A stretch of 64,000 nucleotides of DNA from Bimastos eiseni (taxonomy: Eukaryota; Annelida; Clitellata; Crassiclitellata; Lumbricidae). How positions within the stretch are numbered: the stretch's first letter is position 1; the number at the start of each line of letters is the position of its first letter. Below, piece after piece: positions 24,362-47,173 of the stretch. Location of the stretch: contig OY365807.1 in NCBI GenBank assembly GCA_959347315.1, positions 12,696,214 to 12,760,213 on the forward strand, in the 5' to 3' direction. The translations under genes were made by a program, and so were the position numbers. The notes below the pieces were generated by a model. It ran no database searches. It was not told the origin of the DNA and saw nothing but the letters and a program-made list of their open reading frames with translations.

Positions 24362-25800
24362 CAGAGGCGCAGCTAGGGGGAGGGCAGAGGGGATATCTGT
24401 CCTCGGGTACCAAGTTGGAGGGAGCGCCAAAATGAGGATTAAAACTATTTATTTTGATTATTTTGATGCAAATTAATTTATCCCAACTAAGTCAGTAAGA
24501 TTCAACTTTGGTGCCCACCCCCAATATCCTGTTTATAAACAGGTTGTCAAGCATGATTTTGGCGCCCTCGGGTCCCACTGATCAGTGATCACTAAGGGTC
24601 CGTAAGGGGCGACATAATACTCATTACGTATTTCCAAATCAACGCATTTGAATGCAAATTTAAAAAAAAGCTGTTTCTATTGCATGCTGTAAGCGGTCCC
24701 TCAGCGAATTTTGTTGCATTGAGGTCTTCGAAAATACAAGATCGTCTCAGCGATCTTGCTCTTCTTAGCATCGAACGAGAAACATTGGATAGTACAAATT
24801 TTGATAACGTTATTGACCAATTTGCAACAGCTAAATCAAGAAAAATTAATTTTTAGACTGCCTATGACAGTCATGTATAAATAGCCTTTAAACATAATAT
24901 TTGAAAATGTGCAATAAATTAGAAAGGGGCAGTCCATAAATGACGTCACACAATTATTGACCAATTTTGACCCACTCCCCTCGTCACAAGTCGTGATGAA
25001 CGTCATAACTCCTTAAATATGACGCCACAAAGCTCTGTACCCCTGAAAGCACAGATGTCCCAGAATGTTATATGCACATTTTCTTATAATTTTCAAATAA
25101 GGCAATTTTAACTATGAAAACGCTTTAAATTATATCGTAGAACGATGAAAAATGGAGAAAGTAGAATTATTACACTCATTATGCATTCCAAAGGATGCAT
25201 AAAAAAATAACTTGAAATAACCCAAACTTGTGCTTCTCCATTCTCTCACGAAAAAGCAAAATGCTCCTTCATGGAATAAATATGGAGGGATTGGATCTCA
25301 ACATCCTGCTCAATGGATATTCTATTCAGATACAGCTCTTCTTCATCTATCCAATCTGCACTCTCTCCATTCGCTTCATTTACGTTTACTATCATTAGTT
25401 CACGTTGCCCACGTGCAGACTCTCGGTGGTTTGATGCGTTCTAGCGAAATAATTGATTCCTCCTTGTGTAGGCTATAACAGAATGGCTGTCTCACTTCCA
25501 AAACCACAAAATTTGTCACCGAGTGTAAAAGTAAACAATTAAAAATTACGAACGCAATAATCACAATTAATGTAGCAAAATTGTGGTAAACAATTACTGT
25601 TAATAAGGCGCAACTTTTTTTAATTTGGTAAAAGTTTCAATATACTTGCGAATTTTTATGTTTTATCTGATGATGTGATGTCACATTTCGTCGACCCTCC
25701 CCTCGCCATACATCTGCGCGTGACGTCATTTAGACGGCCCCGAAGGGAATCCAATTCTGTAGTTTGACCCCGGGCGCATAATACCCTAGCTACGCCTCTG
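24362..25800 (+). mobile_element. Decayed hAT transposon (Tip100-like ends) with transposase remnant
   Basis: The left end cagaggcgcagctaggg (24362) and right end ccctagctacgcctctg (25784-25800) are inverted repeats matching at 16 of 17 positions. The flanking octamers ccaagtgc and cgaggtgc match at 6 of 8, consistent with an old hAT 8-bp target duplication. CAGAGGCGTAGCTAGGG is a typical hAT terminus. The interior holds a transposase C-terminal fragment (24707-24856), tgacgtcatttagacgg near the right end, and otherwise broken sequence. The element is 1439 bp and non-functional. Confidence 0.8.
24707..24856 (+). pseudogene. hAT transposase C-terminal dimerisation fragment
   Basis: The frame reads NFVALRSSKIQDRLSDLALL then SIERETLDSTNFDNVIDQFA and a basic end before TAG at 24854-24856. 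The pattern Q.RL..LALLSIE.E....DF...I..FA..K.R is the end of the hAT dimerisation domain found in ZMYM/TTF-zinc-finger-type hAT transposases and their host derivatives. Sequence upstream in this frame is AT-rich and non-coding, so only the C-terminus survives. Confidence 0.8.
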
Positions 25801-26338
25801 CGAGGTGCCCACAAATGGAACGCTCCGACTATATGACATTTCTACAAAACGTTCTGCTCTCAATTTCTCAGACAAAGTGAATATTTTCAGCGCACAATTT
25901 ATTTAAAATACTGATATTTTCACATTCTTAGTTTCACAATCACAAGACTCGCGATATAACATTTGGCGAATTCAAACGTTATATGCAAATCAGGTGCTTT
26001 ATTATGAGACACGGCGGGTCTCGGATAAATTACGATCGCCTATGGAACACTTCATGTCAAATTACACGGAAGCAATTTCACGCTAAGGTTAAAGCTGGGC
26101 TGTATGTTGGAATGCCGAGGGCAAAAGCGCAAAATATTACACAAAAATGTGCATTGTCGCTGATGATAAAGCAGAAGGCACAACTGTTGTTGAAATTACA
26201 AGGTGAACATAAGCCCTGGACGAAGCCGAACAGTAAGGCTAGCACATCAATAGGACCTACAGCTCAATTCAATGTAGCCTCAGTTTTTCAAAAGCCCATT
26301 TGAGAAGCTAAAAGCTACGTTGCTTGCATTTAGAAGCG

Positions 26339-26386
26339 AGGGTCATTAACGTCATATAGACGATTCTTCGCAATTAATCCAGGTGC
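26339..26386 (+). repeat. 46-bp direct repeat, right copy
   Basis: It reads gggtcattaacgtcatat...agacgattctt...aattaatcca.gtgc, the counterpart of 24316-24361. Confidence 0.7.
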
Positions 26387-27449
26387 ACATAAGACGAATT
26401 GTTCACAGCTTCAACGATAAGAAATCAGAAGCCTCAGGAGTGCGATTGCATGCATGTATATTTAAATAGACTAATTATACATTGTTTGTGCATGAACGTT
26501 TTTGAACTCAATGCACAGAAACACAAACACATGTGTACATACTTACGTACAAACCGATTTTGTAAGAATAGCAATCATAAATATCCACTCTATATATATA
26601 TATATATAACATATATATGCACCCTGTATACAATATGCACATATACCATGTGTATACCATATACAGTATATATATATATGCATATATATATATGTGATGG
26701 AAGTGAATATATATGCATATAAAATGTGATAGAAGTAAACTGACCTCTGAAATCACGAGGATTAGTGTGTCGTTGGTGCGAGTCAGACGTTACCAATGGG
26801 AAGTCACTTCCTCCGTTCGACGATGGTTTTAATTGTGGAAATGGAGGCCTGGACGATCGAAAGCGCCCTCTAGAGTAATTTCCGTGAACACTCTCCGATT
26901 AGTGGACAAACGAAGAGGTGTTTGCCCTCGAGTGTTTGCTTAAGGTGACGAGTACCAGTAGGTCCCTATTCGATTCCTACTCCATCCAAGTATGTAGACA
27001 TACGGATATATCGTGAGGGAATGTGCGCAGCTATTGAGTTAGTCGCACTCGAGTATAAGGCGCACTTAATTTCCATAATCTCTATCAAAACATGTATTGA
27101 GTCGATTGGGTTTGGCCGATTAGTGTAACAACGCAAAAAGTGCTCAACATCTATTGCAACATGTGATACAGCATATGCATGAAATTAATCATACGTGCAT
27201 AGAAGGAAACAACTTCGTTGCCATTTGCCACCCGTCAGGACCCGATAGGGTTTCTTATTGTTACTTTTACCACTACTTTTTTGCCTCAATTTTCCTCAGA
27301 TACATTAAGAATTAACGAATTGTTTTTGTTGTTGTTATTATGATTTTTTACGCCCCGAGGAATACAGGATCCTTCAGGGACTTAGAGATTGCTATTTATG
27401 CAATATGTCTGTAAATGGCCCTACTCGTCGTTGTTGTCCTGGTTGGCAA

Positions 27450-27516
<67 letters not shown>
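27450..27516. repeat. (ATT)n microsatellite
   Basis: About 22 uninterrupted att units. Confidence 0.97.
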
Positions 27517-27517
<1 letters not shown>

Positions 27518-28773
27518 TTGATGTTTTTCAAAACGAATCAGAGGCTGTTTTAGTTAATGGTCAAATGAAGGGCAATTAGACACCGATTGATGAACTATTG
27601 GGATCTTCTGGAATGAAGAGAAAGATTTCACTGCAAACACAAATTTTTGGACCAGATAAATTGTTTTGTTTTCTAAGAAATATGCTGATAAAATAAGATT
27701 TAAATTTAAAATTGCATCTTCTAATTTCTCATATGCTAATCAGCCTGCGACTCGAAATTCTTTTCCAGACTTTCACCTGCATGCTGCGAGCTGCCTTGCT
27801 TCAACTTAATAAATTATATATATCTATATATGTTACGCTACACTCCTCCATCCGTTATCCTATCCTGGTCGTCCTGGCTATATGCAGTGTGCACATTGCT
27901 CGTCAACTAGTCTCAATCTCTGTCTTTGTCTCTGTCTCTTTCTGAAATTTTGGTACAGTTAAAAATTACGGTCCGCGATAAAATGATGGCTCGACCCACC
28001 GTGATCTTGACCCAACCCGACCTAACCCGCCAAATGTACGGGTCGACCTGACCTGTGAACAGCTGTGCTTCTAAATTTAGCTAAATTCTTCTGCTGCAAT
28101 TTACTCTGACAGAGAAGAAACACTAGTAACTTTTGATTCCAGTGATTGGAGACAGCAACACGGAATGCACAAGAACTCATGACAGCCCTGCATAGTGGCT
28201 CAGTGAAAGGATTACCACCCGAAAATTTGCAGGTACAGACAATTCGTATGGGGTCTAGCACGGGTACTTAAAACGATGTGGCGATCATTAAGACGTGGTG
28301 AAAAGTCTTACCCGACAAGATCTTTGAAAAACTAACGAGATTGCTGTAGAATATCACGAACGACGCGCAAGTCGATACAAACGAGCCTTGGAGAGTGGAA
28401 ACTATGTCCTCTGAATTGTGAAGATCTGCAGCAATTCAGGTTTTATAGCAAATACGATGTGACATTAAAGCTAAAGGTATAAAAGGTCTACATGTATGTA
28501 GCGAGCTTCGCGGTGCGTTGATGAGCCTCTTTAAGAGCGCTATACAAATGTCAGTGGTGCATTTACTTGGCGCATCTATCAGGAACTCTTAAGGTCTGTT
28601 GAGGATGTTGAAAATGCGTGGATGCAGTTGGCAGACGAAGTTTCTTTGTGGCTAAGTTTCACTCGAGTTCGAGTTCGCTTTCAATGGTCGTCACGCACAC
28701 GGTTCATTGGCGCTTTTATTGCGTGATATTACAACCATCCGAATGTAATGAATGAGGAACCGAGAAACGGAGG

Positions 28774-28778
28774 ATGGA

Positions 28779-28809
<31 letters not shown>

Positions 28810-29013
28810 AAGAGAGAGAGAGAGAGAGAGAGAGAAAGCAGAGAGAGACGACAGAAAGACAGAGAGGGAGAGGCAGAGGGAGGCAGAGGGAGGGAGACGG
28901 ATTGAGGCAGAAAACAGAAATAAGAGACACACACGAAGGCGCACGTTAATTTTTTTAGCATATACATACATACATGCAGAAGAGAGAAGGGAGAGAGAGA
29001 GAGAGAAAGAGAC

Positions 29014-29050
<37 letters not shown>

Positions 29051-29105
29051 GAGAGGGAGAGGGAGAGACAGAGAGACAGAGACAGACAGACAGAGGCAAC
29101 AGGCA
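28774..29105. repeat. (GA)n / GACA purine-rich array
   Basis: Two GA-rich blocks (28774-28920 and 28980-29100) are separated by a short mixed segment. The frames open on both strands here (Arg/Glu-rich and Ser/Leu-rich) are repeat artefacts. Confidence 0.95.
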
Positions 29106-31769
29106 TAAACAGTGACAACAGAAACATTGAGGTGGATATTATTGCACACAGTGAGAGGCACACATGCAAAGAGACACGCACAGACAGACAAAGCGAAGAA
29201 ACAGAAACGTAGAGACTTGTACAGGCACAGAGAAGCATGCAGAGACAGGTAGAAATTATTTTAGAATTATTTTTATTCAAATTCAACAAAAGTTCGACAT
29301 CTCAACTTCAGAAACATGTTTAATTTTGTTGGCACCATTTAATATTGACATTTACAAACTTAACATTTCAAATCCACATTTCCAAACTGCGTTTTATTTA
29401 CTCGCAGACACATCGCATGCGCAGTGGGATTACAGTAAACTGGAAAATTGGCAATAACTATTATTTTCAGATTGGCAAAAAACGTAATTAAATATATTTA
29501 AGACGCAAGTAATCATCAATATATACAACACAAAAACGAATCGGTTCATACAGTGACTAGCTACACGAATACTCTGTGCTGGAAACAGAAAAGTTGTGCG
29601 CAAGAATTGTCCCTTATTTAAGCTTACATGAGGTATGTATATATACAAATATATACATACATATGTATATGTGAATGTATGTATGTGTGTGTTGCGTGTG
29701 TGACAAACTTTGACACAACACTTACAGTTTAATCAAATATCTAAACATAAAATATATATCTGCTGTACTAAATATGCCGTAAACTAGGACTGGGCCTGGC
29801 CAGTGAGGCGAGCTGATGCAGAGTATAATTATATGGTGAGGAATTATAAGGTAAGCAGGCCTAACATAATGTAAAGCTTAGTTAAAGTAGGGGGCTTAAA
29901 GTTATAAGTTGAGGTGAGCTAATGCTTACGGTTGTTAAGATATAAATTATAAGTTAAGACAAAAGTGAAGGTTCCATTAGATCATTCGACTACAGTAGAC
30001 AATAGAGTAGAAACAATCCGACAATTGGACAACACGTCCAGTTGGTCTACGTAGCTAAGTAAAAATTACAACTGTATTGCAAAGCCTTCTAGTGTAACAG
30101 TAAGCGTAGACGTTGAATGGCGGACACTGAGCTACGCAGCGCTAAATCCAAAGACCAGAATATTATAGAAACCGAATCTGAAACCTTTTACAAACGAAGC
30201 AGTTCCTCATTTTCAGATTGTGGCTGCGTTGCATTGAGAGGCTTTACTAAACGCCATGCATGAATGGTATAGCCAGGTACATACACGTTTATAATTATTG
30301 TTTAATTAGTCGGTAATTATCGCTTAATTAGCAGAACGAGGAATTTATCGTCAAGATTGAGACTAATAAGAAAACGTGGTACGTTGCACTTAGTATACAG
30401 TATGCATCTGGACTGACCACTGACCAGTTAAATATAATCGATTTAATACATATTCATCGATTTATTTAATGCTATAGATCGAGTGTCAGCGATTAAATAA
30501 ATATTATTACATAAATAAATATCATAGATTGATTTGATTAGATATAATCAATGTGCGGTATATTAGTGATCACCTATTACAAACATCGCACTTGACGGAA
30601 CACCATCAACAGAAATGAATGTGTGCCACAAACAAATATTTCTTCTCAAAGTCGACATTTGTGGCACGTCAAGAGTCATGATTAGATTCACATATAATTT
30701 ATTCCAAATACAGAATAATTGAATAATTCTTTGCCATACGCTTATTCTAGAGATAAGCGGGGTGTAGCCAATCTATCTATGTTAGCTATGCCGGGAGTTC
30801 ATATCTCCAGTCCCTCACACATTTGTTATGAGATTTCTCATTACCTGCGCCACTAGCCGACTCAGTTGTAATGAGGACACTGATCGTGCCCTCTCAGTGG
30901 AAGGATCAACAACGAGGGAGAGGCTGGCCAGTGGCCACTCGCCCACGTAATATGCCGAGGCTAAGAAGGATGAAGTCGTCGCTACAGCTTCACACTTATC
31001 GTGGCATTCAAGGACAGCTGCGAGATGTAACAAACATCTCAACAAAGACATTTCGCGTAAAACAGCTTATTCACAGGCGCTTACACAAAACATACTCGAT
31101 AGACAGGTATAGCGTCAAAATCGGTTCTATGATCTTAGCTGCTAAGCAACTTGGTTTTCAGGGCTGGTCAGAAGCAGCTAAGGACTCATGGAGTCTTATT
31201 ATAGTTTAATATAGCCTACTTCGTTTTGAACGACAGACATTCATACAGTCAGCCAATGTCGAACGAAACAATACGTCACCTTCCTGACTTGACCAGCTCT
31301 CAGATCCATCTGCTGCTTTAGACTACATTCCTCCACTTAGCATCGGTCAGGAGCGCCTCTAAATACAGGCGCTATAAAAATTCTGATTGATTGACTGGCA
31401 CGTGTATATCAGTATAACAAAGGTGACATAGATCTCCAATTTCGAATATCACTACTCGCTCCCATAGTAAGCGTATAGAGGCGCTATATTATTTTAGCTA
31501 CACTTTCAGCTACTATGGCACTTTAGAGATGCATCTTAGAAACAACCAATAAATCTATCCTGACACGTACTGGCGCAACATAAATACTTAGCAATAAATT
31601 ACAGTACACTTGATTACAGACGCCAACCAGAGGAGTTTTAAAAATTATCACATTGCTCAGTATGTAGAAAGTAAGTATGTAGTATAAGTAATATACGTAG
31701 GTATTTAGACCGCGTGTATGTCACGTGGTCTCTAGACCCTGCAGGGTATGTCACGTGGTCTCCGAAGCG
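29106..31769. other. Intergenic stretch, including the p63/p73-like gene's 3' flank
   Basis: AT-rich, with TA/TG microsatellite at about 29630-29700. Between 30815 and 31209 both strands are open for 75-110 codons and a minus-strand reading has plausible splice signals (ctcgcag acceptor, CAG|gtaatg donor), but no known domain was recognised. The SINE-tail copy at 31353-31398 lies here. The 3' UTR of the p53-family gene should begin at 31769 downward; no polyadenylation signal is visible in its first few hundred bases. Confidence 0.45.
31353..31398 (+). repeat. SINE 3'-tail-like copy
   Basis: gcgcctctaaatacaggcgc then tataaaaattctgattgattg, a diverged copy of the block at 2919 and 57361. Confidence 0.7.
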
Positions 31770-41895
<10,126 letters not shown>

Positions 41896-42524
41896 CTGCT
41901 ACAATAACAAAATAATACAACTAATAATAATAATAATATAAAAATTATTATTATTATTATTATTATTTCTATTATTATTATAATAATATTGTTGTTATTA
42001 TTATAAAAAATGAAAGAGTTTTAAAAATAATAATAACAGCATTAATAATTATGAATGTATCGGTAATGATGATGATAATGATGATGATAATGAGAGGTGT
42101 CCATTAATGTTGCCCATAAGAAGTCGCTCTTTACACACAATGAATACGTTGATGATTGTTGATGATTGATGGTAGTGTTACAATGAAGCCTGGAATAGTG
42201 AAATGGTCTTCTGCGTTGCAGCTATTAAAATCATGCAAACAGAGACACGAACTAGCAGAATGTCCAAGATACATGAAAAGAGAATATAATTGAACAGGAG
42301 TTGAAGACGGCGACATAAAAGGCGTCTAGGAAGACTTGGGGTAATTAGCACTTTCGCACGATCAAGCTCTATATAGGATGAGTTTTTGGAAGTCATGGAT
42401 GGTTGCCTAAAGTGATCGAAGAACATCAGAGGAAGCACACATTTAATGCATTCCTCTTTGTGTCATGGTACCATGGTACGTGCCTATATATATATAATAT
42501 ATATATATTATATTTATATAATGA

Positions 42525-42546
42525 CTCGTGTATATATATACACGAG
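42525..42546. repeat. Perfect 22-bp palindrome with TA core
   Basis: ctcgtg, ten bases of TA alternation, then cacgag. A third arm (tacacgagcc) lies at about 42567. It is embedded in a TA-rich block, 42486-42575. Confidence 0.85.
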
Positions 42547-43082
42547 TGTATATATATATACATATATACACGAGCCATTCTTGCTGCCATTGAATTATAT
42601 TTCAACATTGATCTTGTAGCCAATGGAGTGATTTGATGTCTATAGTAACAGCTCACAACATAGCTGCAGCTTTTCATGGCAATCTTCATTGCAGACCTAT
42701 ACCATCAATCATCATCAATCACCACAGCATTGAGCTTAAAGAGCAACTCTCTATGGGCGCAACATCAATGGAAATCTAATTTACGTCGAATTGAATTTCT
42801 TCTGGCGAAAAGTGACGGCAACACCTTACGCCGCTTTCGTATACGAACACCGATTTGCTGCCAGAAGACAGGTTTCAAAGCATACAACGTTCTGGGAAGA
42901 GGGTCTGCAATTTCATAGATTCATAGATTCATCCTCACAGTCAGCTAGCGGAGAATTGTATGGCCCAACTCCATCCCATTAAAAATGAATCTTGGTCATT
43001 TCAACAGACGTGGACTTTGTGGGACCACTACTGACAGTGCATAATCACGCTACTATTGAGAAACGAGCTATTGATATATTGT

Positions 43083-43266
43083 CAGCGACGTATTTAGTAT
43101 CTTGGGCCCAAAGCAAAATATTTTATGGGGCCTATCACCGCAGTACCTGTTCAAATCACAATGATAATATTGCCATAACTATGACAATGATGAGGCTATT
43201 CTGGGCGTCTAAGTTTGCGGGGCCGTACGCGAACGCCTACTCTGCGTCTGCCTAAATATGACCCTG
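43083..43266. mobile_element. Probable hAT-like MITE
   Basis: It starts cagcgacgtatttag and ends ctaaatatgaccctg. The inverted ends share CAG......TATTTAG. The interior has ggggcc and gcgaacgcctactctgcgt, typical of such ends. Flanking octamers tatattgt and cctattgc agree at only 5 of 8, so it is an older or less certain insertion. Confidence 0.5.
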
Positions 43267-44575
43267 CCTATTGCGAAGACCAATCCCGCGATACACTGAT
43301 AATTATAATCAGACCAATCGCAATAAGATACATGTAGCGACGCATGGTCAGCAAATATTACGCCAGACACCAATTCAGGTAAGACATGTATAACTAAATG
43401 CTAATCTTCCCAATTACAGACCGGGCAGCACATTTCTCTATCCAAGGAGTATCAGACAATCTTAAAGGCGTTGCCTCCCATTTTATAGAGCTCAACAGTA
43501 ACATTAAGTAATGATAAAGCTGAGTGTGACGTCAGCCTAATCGAGTAACAGCGTAATGTTATGCTTTTGCAAATAAGAGAAAGACTTTCGATGAGTTTGA
43601 ACATTTGTCGGTCGATGATCTGAACTTGACCTGGCAACATCACCTCTACTGTCAATATGGAAAAATCCACGCAGTAAATAATAAAGATCCGAAGAATTTC
43701 ATCACATAACTTGATACACTACACCCACGACGACGTAGACAATGACGACGATGACAATGATGATGGTAATGATGATGACGACGACGAAGACGACGACGAA
43801 AATGATGCTGCTGCTGCTAATGATGATGATGATGGGATTATGATGGTGGTTGTGGTGGTGACGACGATCGTGATGGTGCACGGTGGTCACATTGATGGCA
43901 GCGATATATAGTGTTAGTTGGTGCATATAGTAGAAGCAGTAAGATTAATGACATCAATAGACTCATTCATCAGTTTTCCATCTCCCTATCATCCATCATC
44001 CATTATCGATCCCTACTTCCGTTCCTTCCCTCTTTACTTCCTTCCTCCTTTCATTCAGTTTATTTGTCTACCTTTAGCTATCCATCGTACAGATCAGTAT
44101 AACATAGCAATCGCCTCATGCACTTATTGCCGGAAGACAAACAGCCACAAAAGCCGTTTAGACTCATTCGTCTGTCAGTCCGTGTGTCAGTCCGTGTGTC
44201 AGTCTGTGTGTCTGTCTGTTTGTATGAATCTATGTATGTATGTATTACCAGGCATATACGCATACACAGATAGAGAGAGATTCATACAGACGTACATGCG
44301 TACAGACTATAGTATACAGAGACAACTAAGAATTTTAATTTGTGCATGCGTCTACGGATATATCTGTCCTCCCGTCCGTTTGTTATTTAGCTTGTCAGCC
44401 CGTCTGTCTTTCTGTCCGTCTGCCTGTCCGTCCGTATGATCAGTTGTATTTATGTCTACACATGCATGCGTCACCCGTCCATCCCTTTGTATGTCTGTCT
44501 GTTTCTTTATCTGGTCACCTATCTATCTGTGTATCTTGTGTTCAATTTACAGGTAGAAAGTCTTGGATTCTGCAG

Positions 44576-44760
44576 GTAGCGAATGTCGTTCGTTGGCAGA
44601 GATACTGCAGCTGAAGACAATCGATCGGTTCCAATTGGATTCGTCTGAACACGAAGATGATACGAAGGAAGAAGAGTCAAGGAAGCGATTGGAAGCACCA
44701 GTTGTTAGTCACGTGGTACAGAGGCACGATGAATCGACGACGCAGGTGGCTGGGAAATAG
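44576..44760 (+). CDS. Possible terminal exon of an unidentified plus-strand gene
   Basis: An open frame follows acceptor-like gattctgcag and encodes SECRSLAEILQLKTIDRF, then a charged stretch (EHEDDTKEEESRKR) and ends QVAGK before TAG. It looks like a hydrophilic C-terminal tail but matches no family I know. A stronger acceptor (ttcaatttacag, 44541-44552) would instead give a 19-codon terminal exon in another frame, so exon and frame are uncertain. Its last codons and about 205 bases beyond are duplicated inside the hAT element at 46039, indirect evidence that this is not just random sequence. Confidence 0.3.
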
Positions 44761-44965
44761 GCACGTGAAGACAAAGACTACAGCGAGGGGAAATAAAGAG
44801 ATGGGGACTAAACAAAAGGGAACAATAGGCACGTAGACTAAAGAATAGGAAGTCGTACAGATATTAGCAAAAATTGAGAACGCAAACATTCAGAGGTTCA
44901 CATACAGAGCCACAAAGAGAAATAGACAACGGATATGAGATGTAACTACAATGAACGAGGAAGCT
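44719..44965 (+). repeat. Source (or sister) copy of a segment captured by a hAT element
   Basis: This runs from cagaggcacgatgaatcg through atagacaacggatatgag to gaagct. It is repeated with few substitutions and a deletion of about 15 bases at 46941-47173. Confidence 0.9.
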
Positions 44966-46038
44966 GACGATAAGGAATATACAGACCAGGCTATAGATAG
45001 ATACAAACAGAGACAGACAGACAGACGCGAAGGCGTATTGGGACATACAAGAAACGAGAAGACAAACATTGGGGGCATTTGAGGCTACAAAGACACGGGT
45101 ATGGGTGCAGGAGAAGACAGGGTGCCGCTAAGGAACACGAATAGGAGTCAGAAATGAGGAAAGAGTATTAAGAGGATGAAAATGAGAAGGATGAGCAGGA
45201 GAGGGAAGAGGTGGAAGACGAGTGGAATTAAGAAGAATATGAAGCAATAGAAGAGAATGTGAACGAAGAGGAAAAGAGAATGAAGAAGAGAGGAAGTAAA
45301 GAAGAAATCACCAATCGAACAAAGACACAGAGAAAGAATGAATGAAGAAGGAAAGAGAGTAAGTAAGAAAATGCAACAAAAAGAGATATGAAGAAAATCC
45401 TAGAGAAGCCGTTCGTGACTAAGAAGAAACGACGTCTAATGAGTGTCTGTCATTAATCAATACGGATACCTTGGCTTTCGTTCACCTGTTAATGGCTCAC
45501 CTTCTAGAATGGCGGCGTCGTCGTATACAGTCCCTCGAGCACTCACCTGCTCATCTGGACACGGCTACATATTGTAACCAAGTGCTTTCTTCGTCCATTG
45601 CACATGCCTGTCTTCACTCAACGTCATTGCCATCACCAATATAGGTGTTTGCAATGCATCTCAACATCAGATGTAATACGAACTTCTAATACCGTTAGCG
45701 TGCGATTAGTGGGAATATACCGAACACTTTTCCGCTACAGGTTCAGAAATCTTTAACTCTAGAGATACGTTTTCTCGAAAGATTCATCTCATATTCATTT
45801 ATCTTCCTCTCAGTGGTTCAAATTATCTACCGTCAAAAGAAGACTTCTAGAAAAATTCCACACTTCTCTAATAGTTTTTAGCCAAGAATGGCCAATCGCC
45901 CGTGAATAATCTGGTGCCCTACGCTTGGCTTTCTACTTGCGATATAGAAGTTTGGAGGTAATGATAGTGATACTAGCAATTTGTAATGGAAAATGCGAAG
46001 GCATCATTGACGATACAGTTGCTGTTATTGCTCTAGCT
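44966..46038. other. Intergenic stretch; purine-rich, no gene accepted
   Basis: A GA/GAA-rich stretch at about 45100-45410 is followed by mixed sequence. On the minus strand near 45515-45570 two strong donors (CAG|gtgagt and GAAG|gtgagc) occur 47 bases apart, but no convincing coding exon accompanies them. Confidence 0.4.
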
Positions 46039-46624
46039 CAGTATTTCCCAACCTTTTCCAAGCTGCAACCCTCTTTTATAATCGTAGAGTTACTTGCGAC
46101 CCCAAGCCACGTTCGCATAAGCCTAATATGTCATAGGACCTAGGATACGGAAGACCTCAGTTACAGCCATAGAAAACACAATGGAAACAGATTTATTGGC
46201 ACATAATTGCAATTGTAAAACAGCCATAATATTTTTAAAATTTCCTTCAATTTAATTAATGCGATGGCTGTACTTGCATCTCGGCAACCAATTGAAAAAT
46301 TTGCGGCTGATTTGTTTTTAAAGCAGGCCTCATAACATCCTCAACATTCAGTCTGTTTCTTGCCTTCGTTTTGATATGAAGAGGTATGTGGAGGCTAATG
46401 GAACTAAAACTCCAAAGGCAATCATGGTGATAGTTGGATATGACAGATACATGGCATACCAGAGATCCAGAACTGACTCAGCCATTTCTCATGAAACAAA
46501 CTACGTGAAGAAGTATCGTTACGCAAATCCAAAAAATCATCCTGTAAGACCCCACTTCATCAGGAATGCCGGCTACAAAATAGGGAAACCGAGAATGGAT
46601 TTCGTACGAGCAGCTTCTTCTTCT

Positions 46625-46928
46625 TTGAGCTTAGGGAAGTATCGTTGAAATTATTTTTCAAGAGATCCAAGATGCTGTGTGACCTCCTCATTTATACTGT
46701 CATAAAGATCACCTTCAGATTCATCTACCACATTGCTGAGTTTTTCAACCATGGCAATGTTTCCAAGATTTACTTTTCCGGCGCCAGTTTTGCAGCTTGG
46801 ATATGTAAGTCTGAAGGTTTTCTTGGACTTGGAAAATGTGTGTTTCCTTTCCTTGAAGTTTCAGATTCAGCTTACTTAGGTGGTCTGCTAAGTGAGCAAC
46901 CGTTCGTGCTTCCCTTGCACTTCTAGGA
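46625..46928 (-). pseudogene. hAT transposase fragment
   Basis: Minus-strand translation gives REARTVAHLADHLSKLNLKL, QGKETHIFQVQENLQTYISK and LQNWRRK, then after a frameshift GNIAMVEKLSNVVDESEGDL. The series LAD...KLN.LQGK...I......I..F..KL..W was recalled from Charlie/ZBED5-type hAT transposases. Frameshifts and loss of both termini make it a pseudogene. Confidence 0.8.
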
Positions 46929-46940
46929 AAAACTTGATTT

Positions 46941-47173
46941 CAGAGGCACGATGAATCGATGATGCAGGTGGCTGGAGAATAGGCACGTGAAGACAAAGAC
47001 TACAGAGAGGGAAAATAAAGAGATGGGACTAAAGAAAAGGGGACAATAGGCACGTAGACTTAAGAATATGAGCAAAAATTGAGAACACAAACATTCAGAG
47101 GTTCACATACAGAGCCACAAAGAGAAATAGACAACGGATATGAGATGTAACTACATCGATGAACGATGAAGCT
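46941..47173 (+). repeat. Captured (transduplicated) copy inside the hAT element
   Basis: It is a near-identical copy of 44719-44965, starting cagaggcacgatgaatcgat and ending gatgaagct. It lies wholly inside a hAT with a clean target duplication, so it moved with or was acquired by the element. Confidence 0.9.

Larger units (their letters stand above)
25801..28773. other. Intergenic stretch with direct repeat and TA / ATT arrays
   Basis: It holds the right copy of the 46-bp direct repeat (26339-26386), a TA-rich palindromic block (26584-26725) and a pure ATT array (27450-27516). A 106-codon plus-strand frame at 25983-26303, basic and without recognisable motifs, was not accepted as a gene. 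A SINE-tail-like gagcgctatacaaatg lies near 28537. Confidence 0.5.
41896..44575. other. Upstream of the visible p63/p73-like exons: simple repeats, no transactivation exon found
   Basis: It contains AAT/ATT arrays (41918-42040), GAT arrays (42062-42098, 43725-43885), a TA palindrome (42486-42575), a hAT-like MITE (43083-43266) and TCTG/GTCC-rich sequence (44165-44530). I looked on the minus strand for an F..LW..L-type transactivation exon and did not find one. Confidence 0.45.

Noticed and set aside
28000..28040. gacccaacccgacctaaccc considered as telomere-like
   Set aside because: Too short and irregular for (TTAGGG)n; only three loosely similar words.
28690..29289. Arg/Glu-rich and Ser/Leu-rich open frames on both strands
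   Set aside because: They follow the (GA)n tract exactly and alternate strands symmetrically, as expected from repeat sequence.
30815..31209. Overlapping open frames on both strands with plausible splice signals
   Set aside because: No known motif on either strand; cannot choose a strand or exon.
45515..45570. Two strong minus-strand donor sites considered as p63/p73-like upstream exons
   Set aside because: The associated frames hit stops or need a poor acceptor, and no transactivation motif is present.
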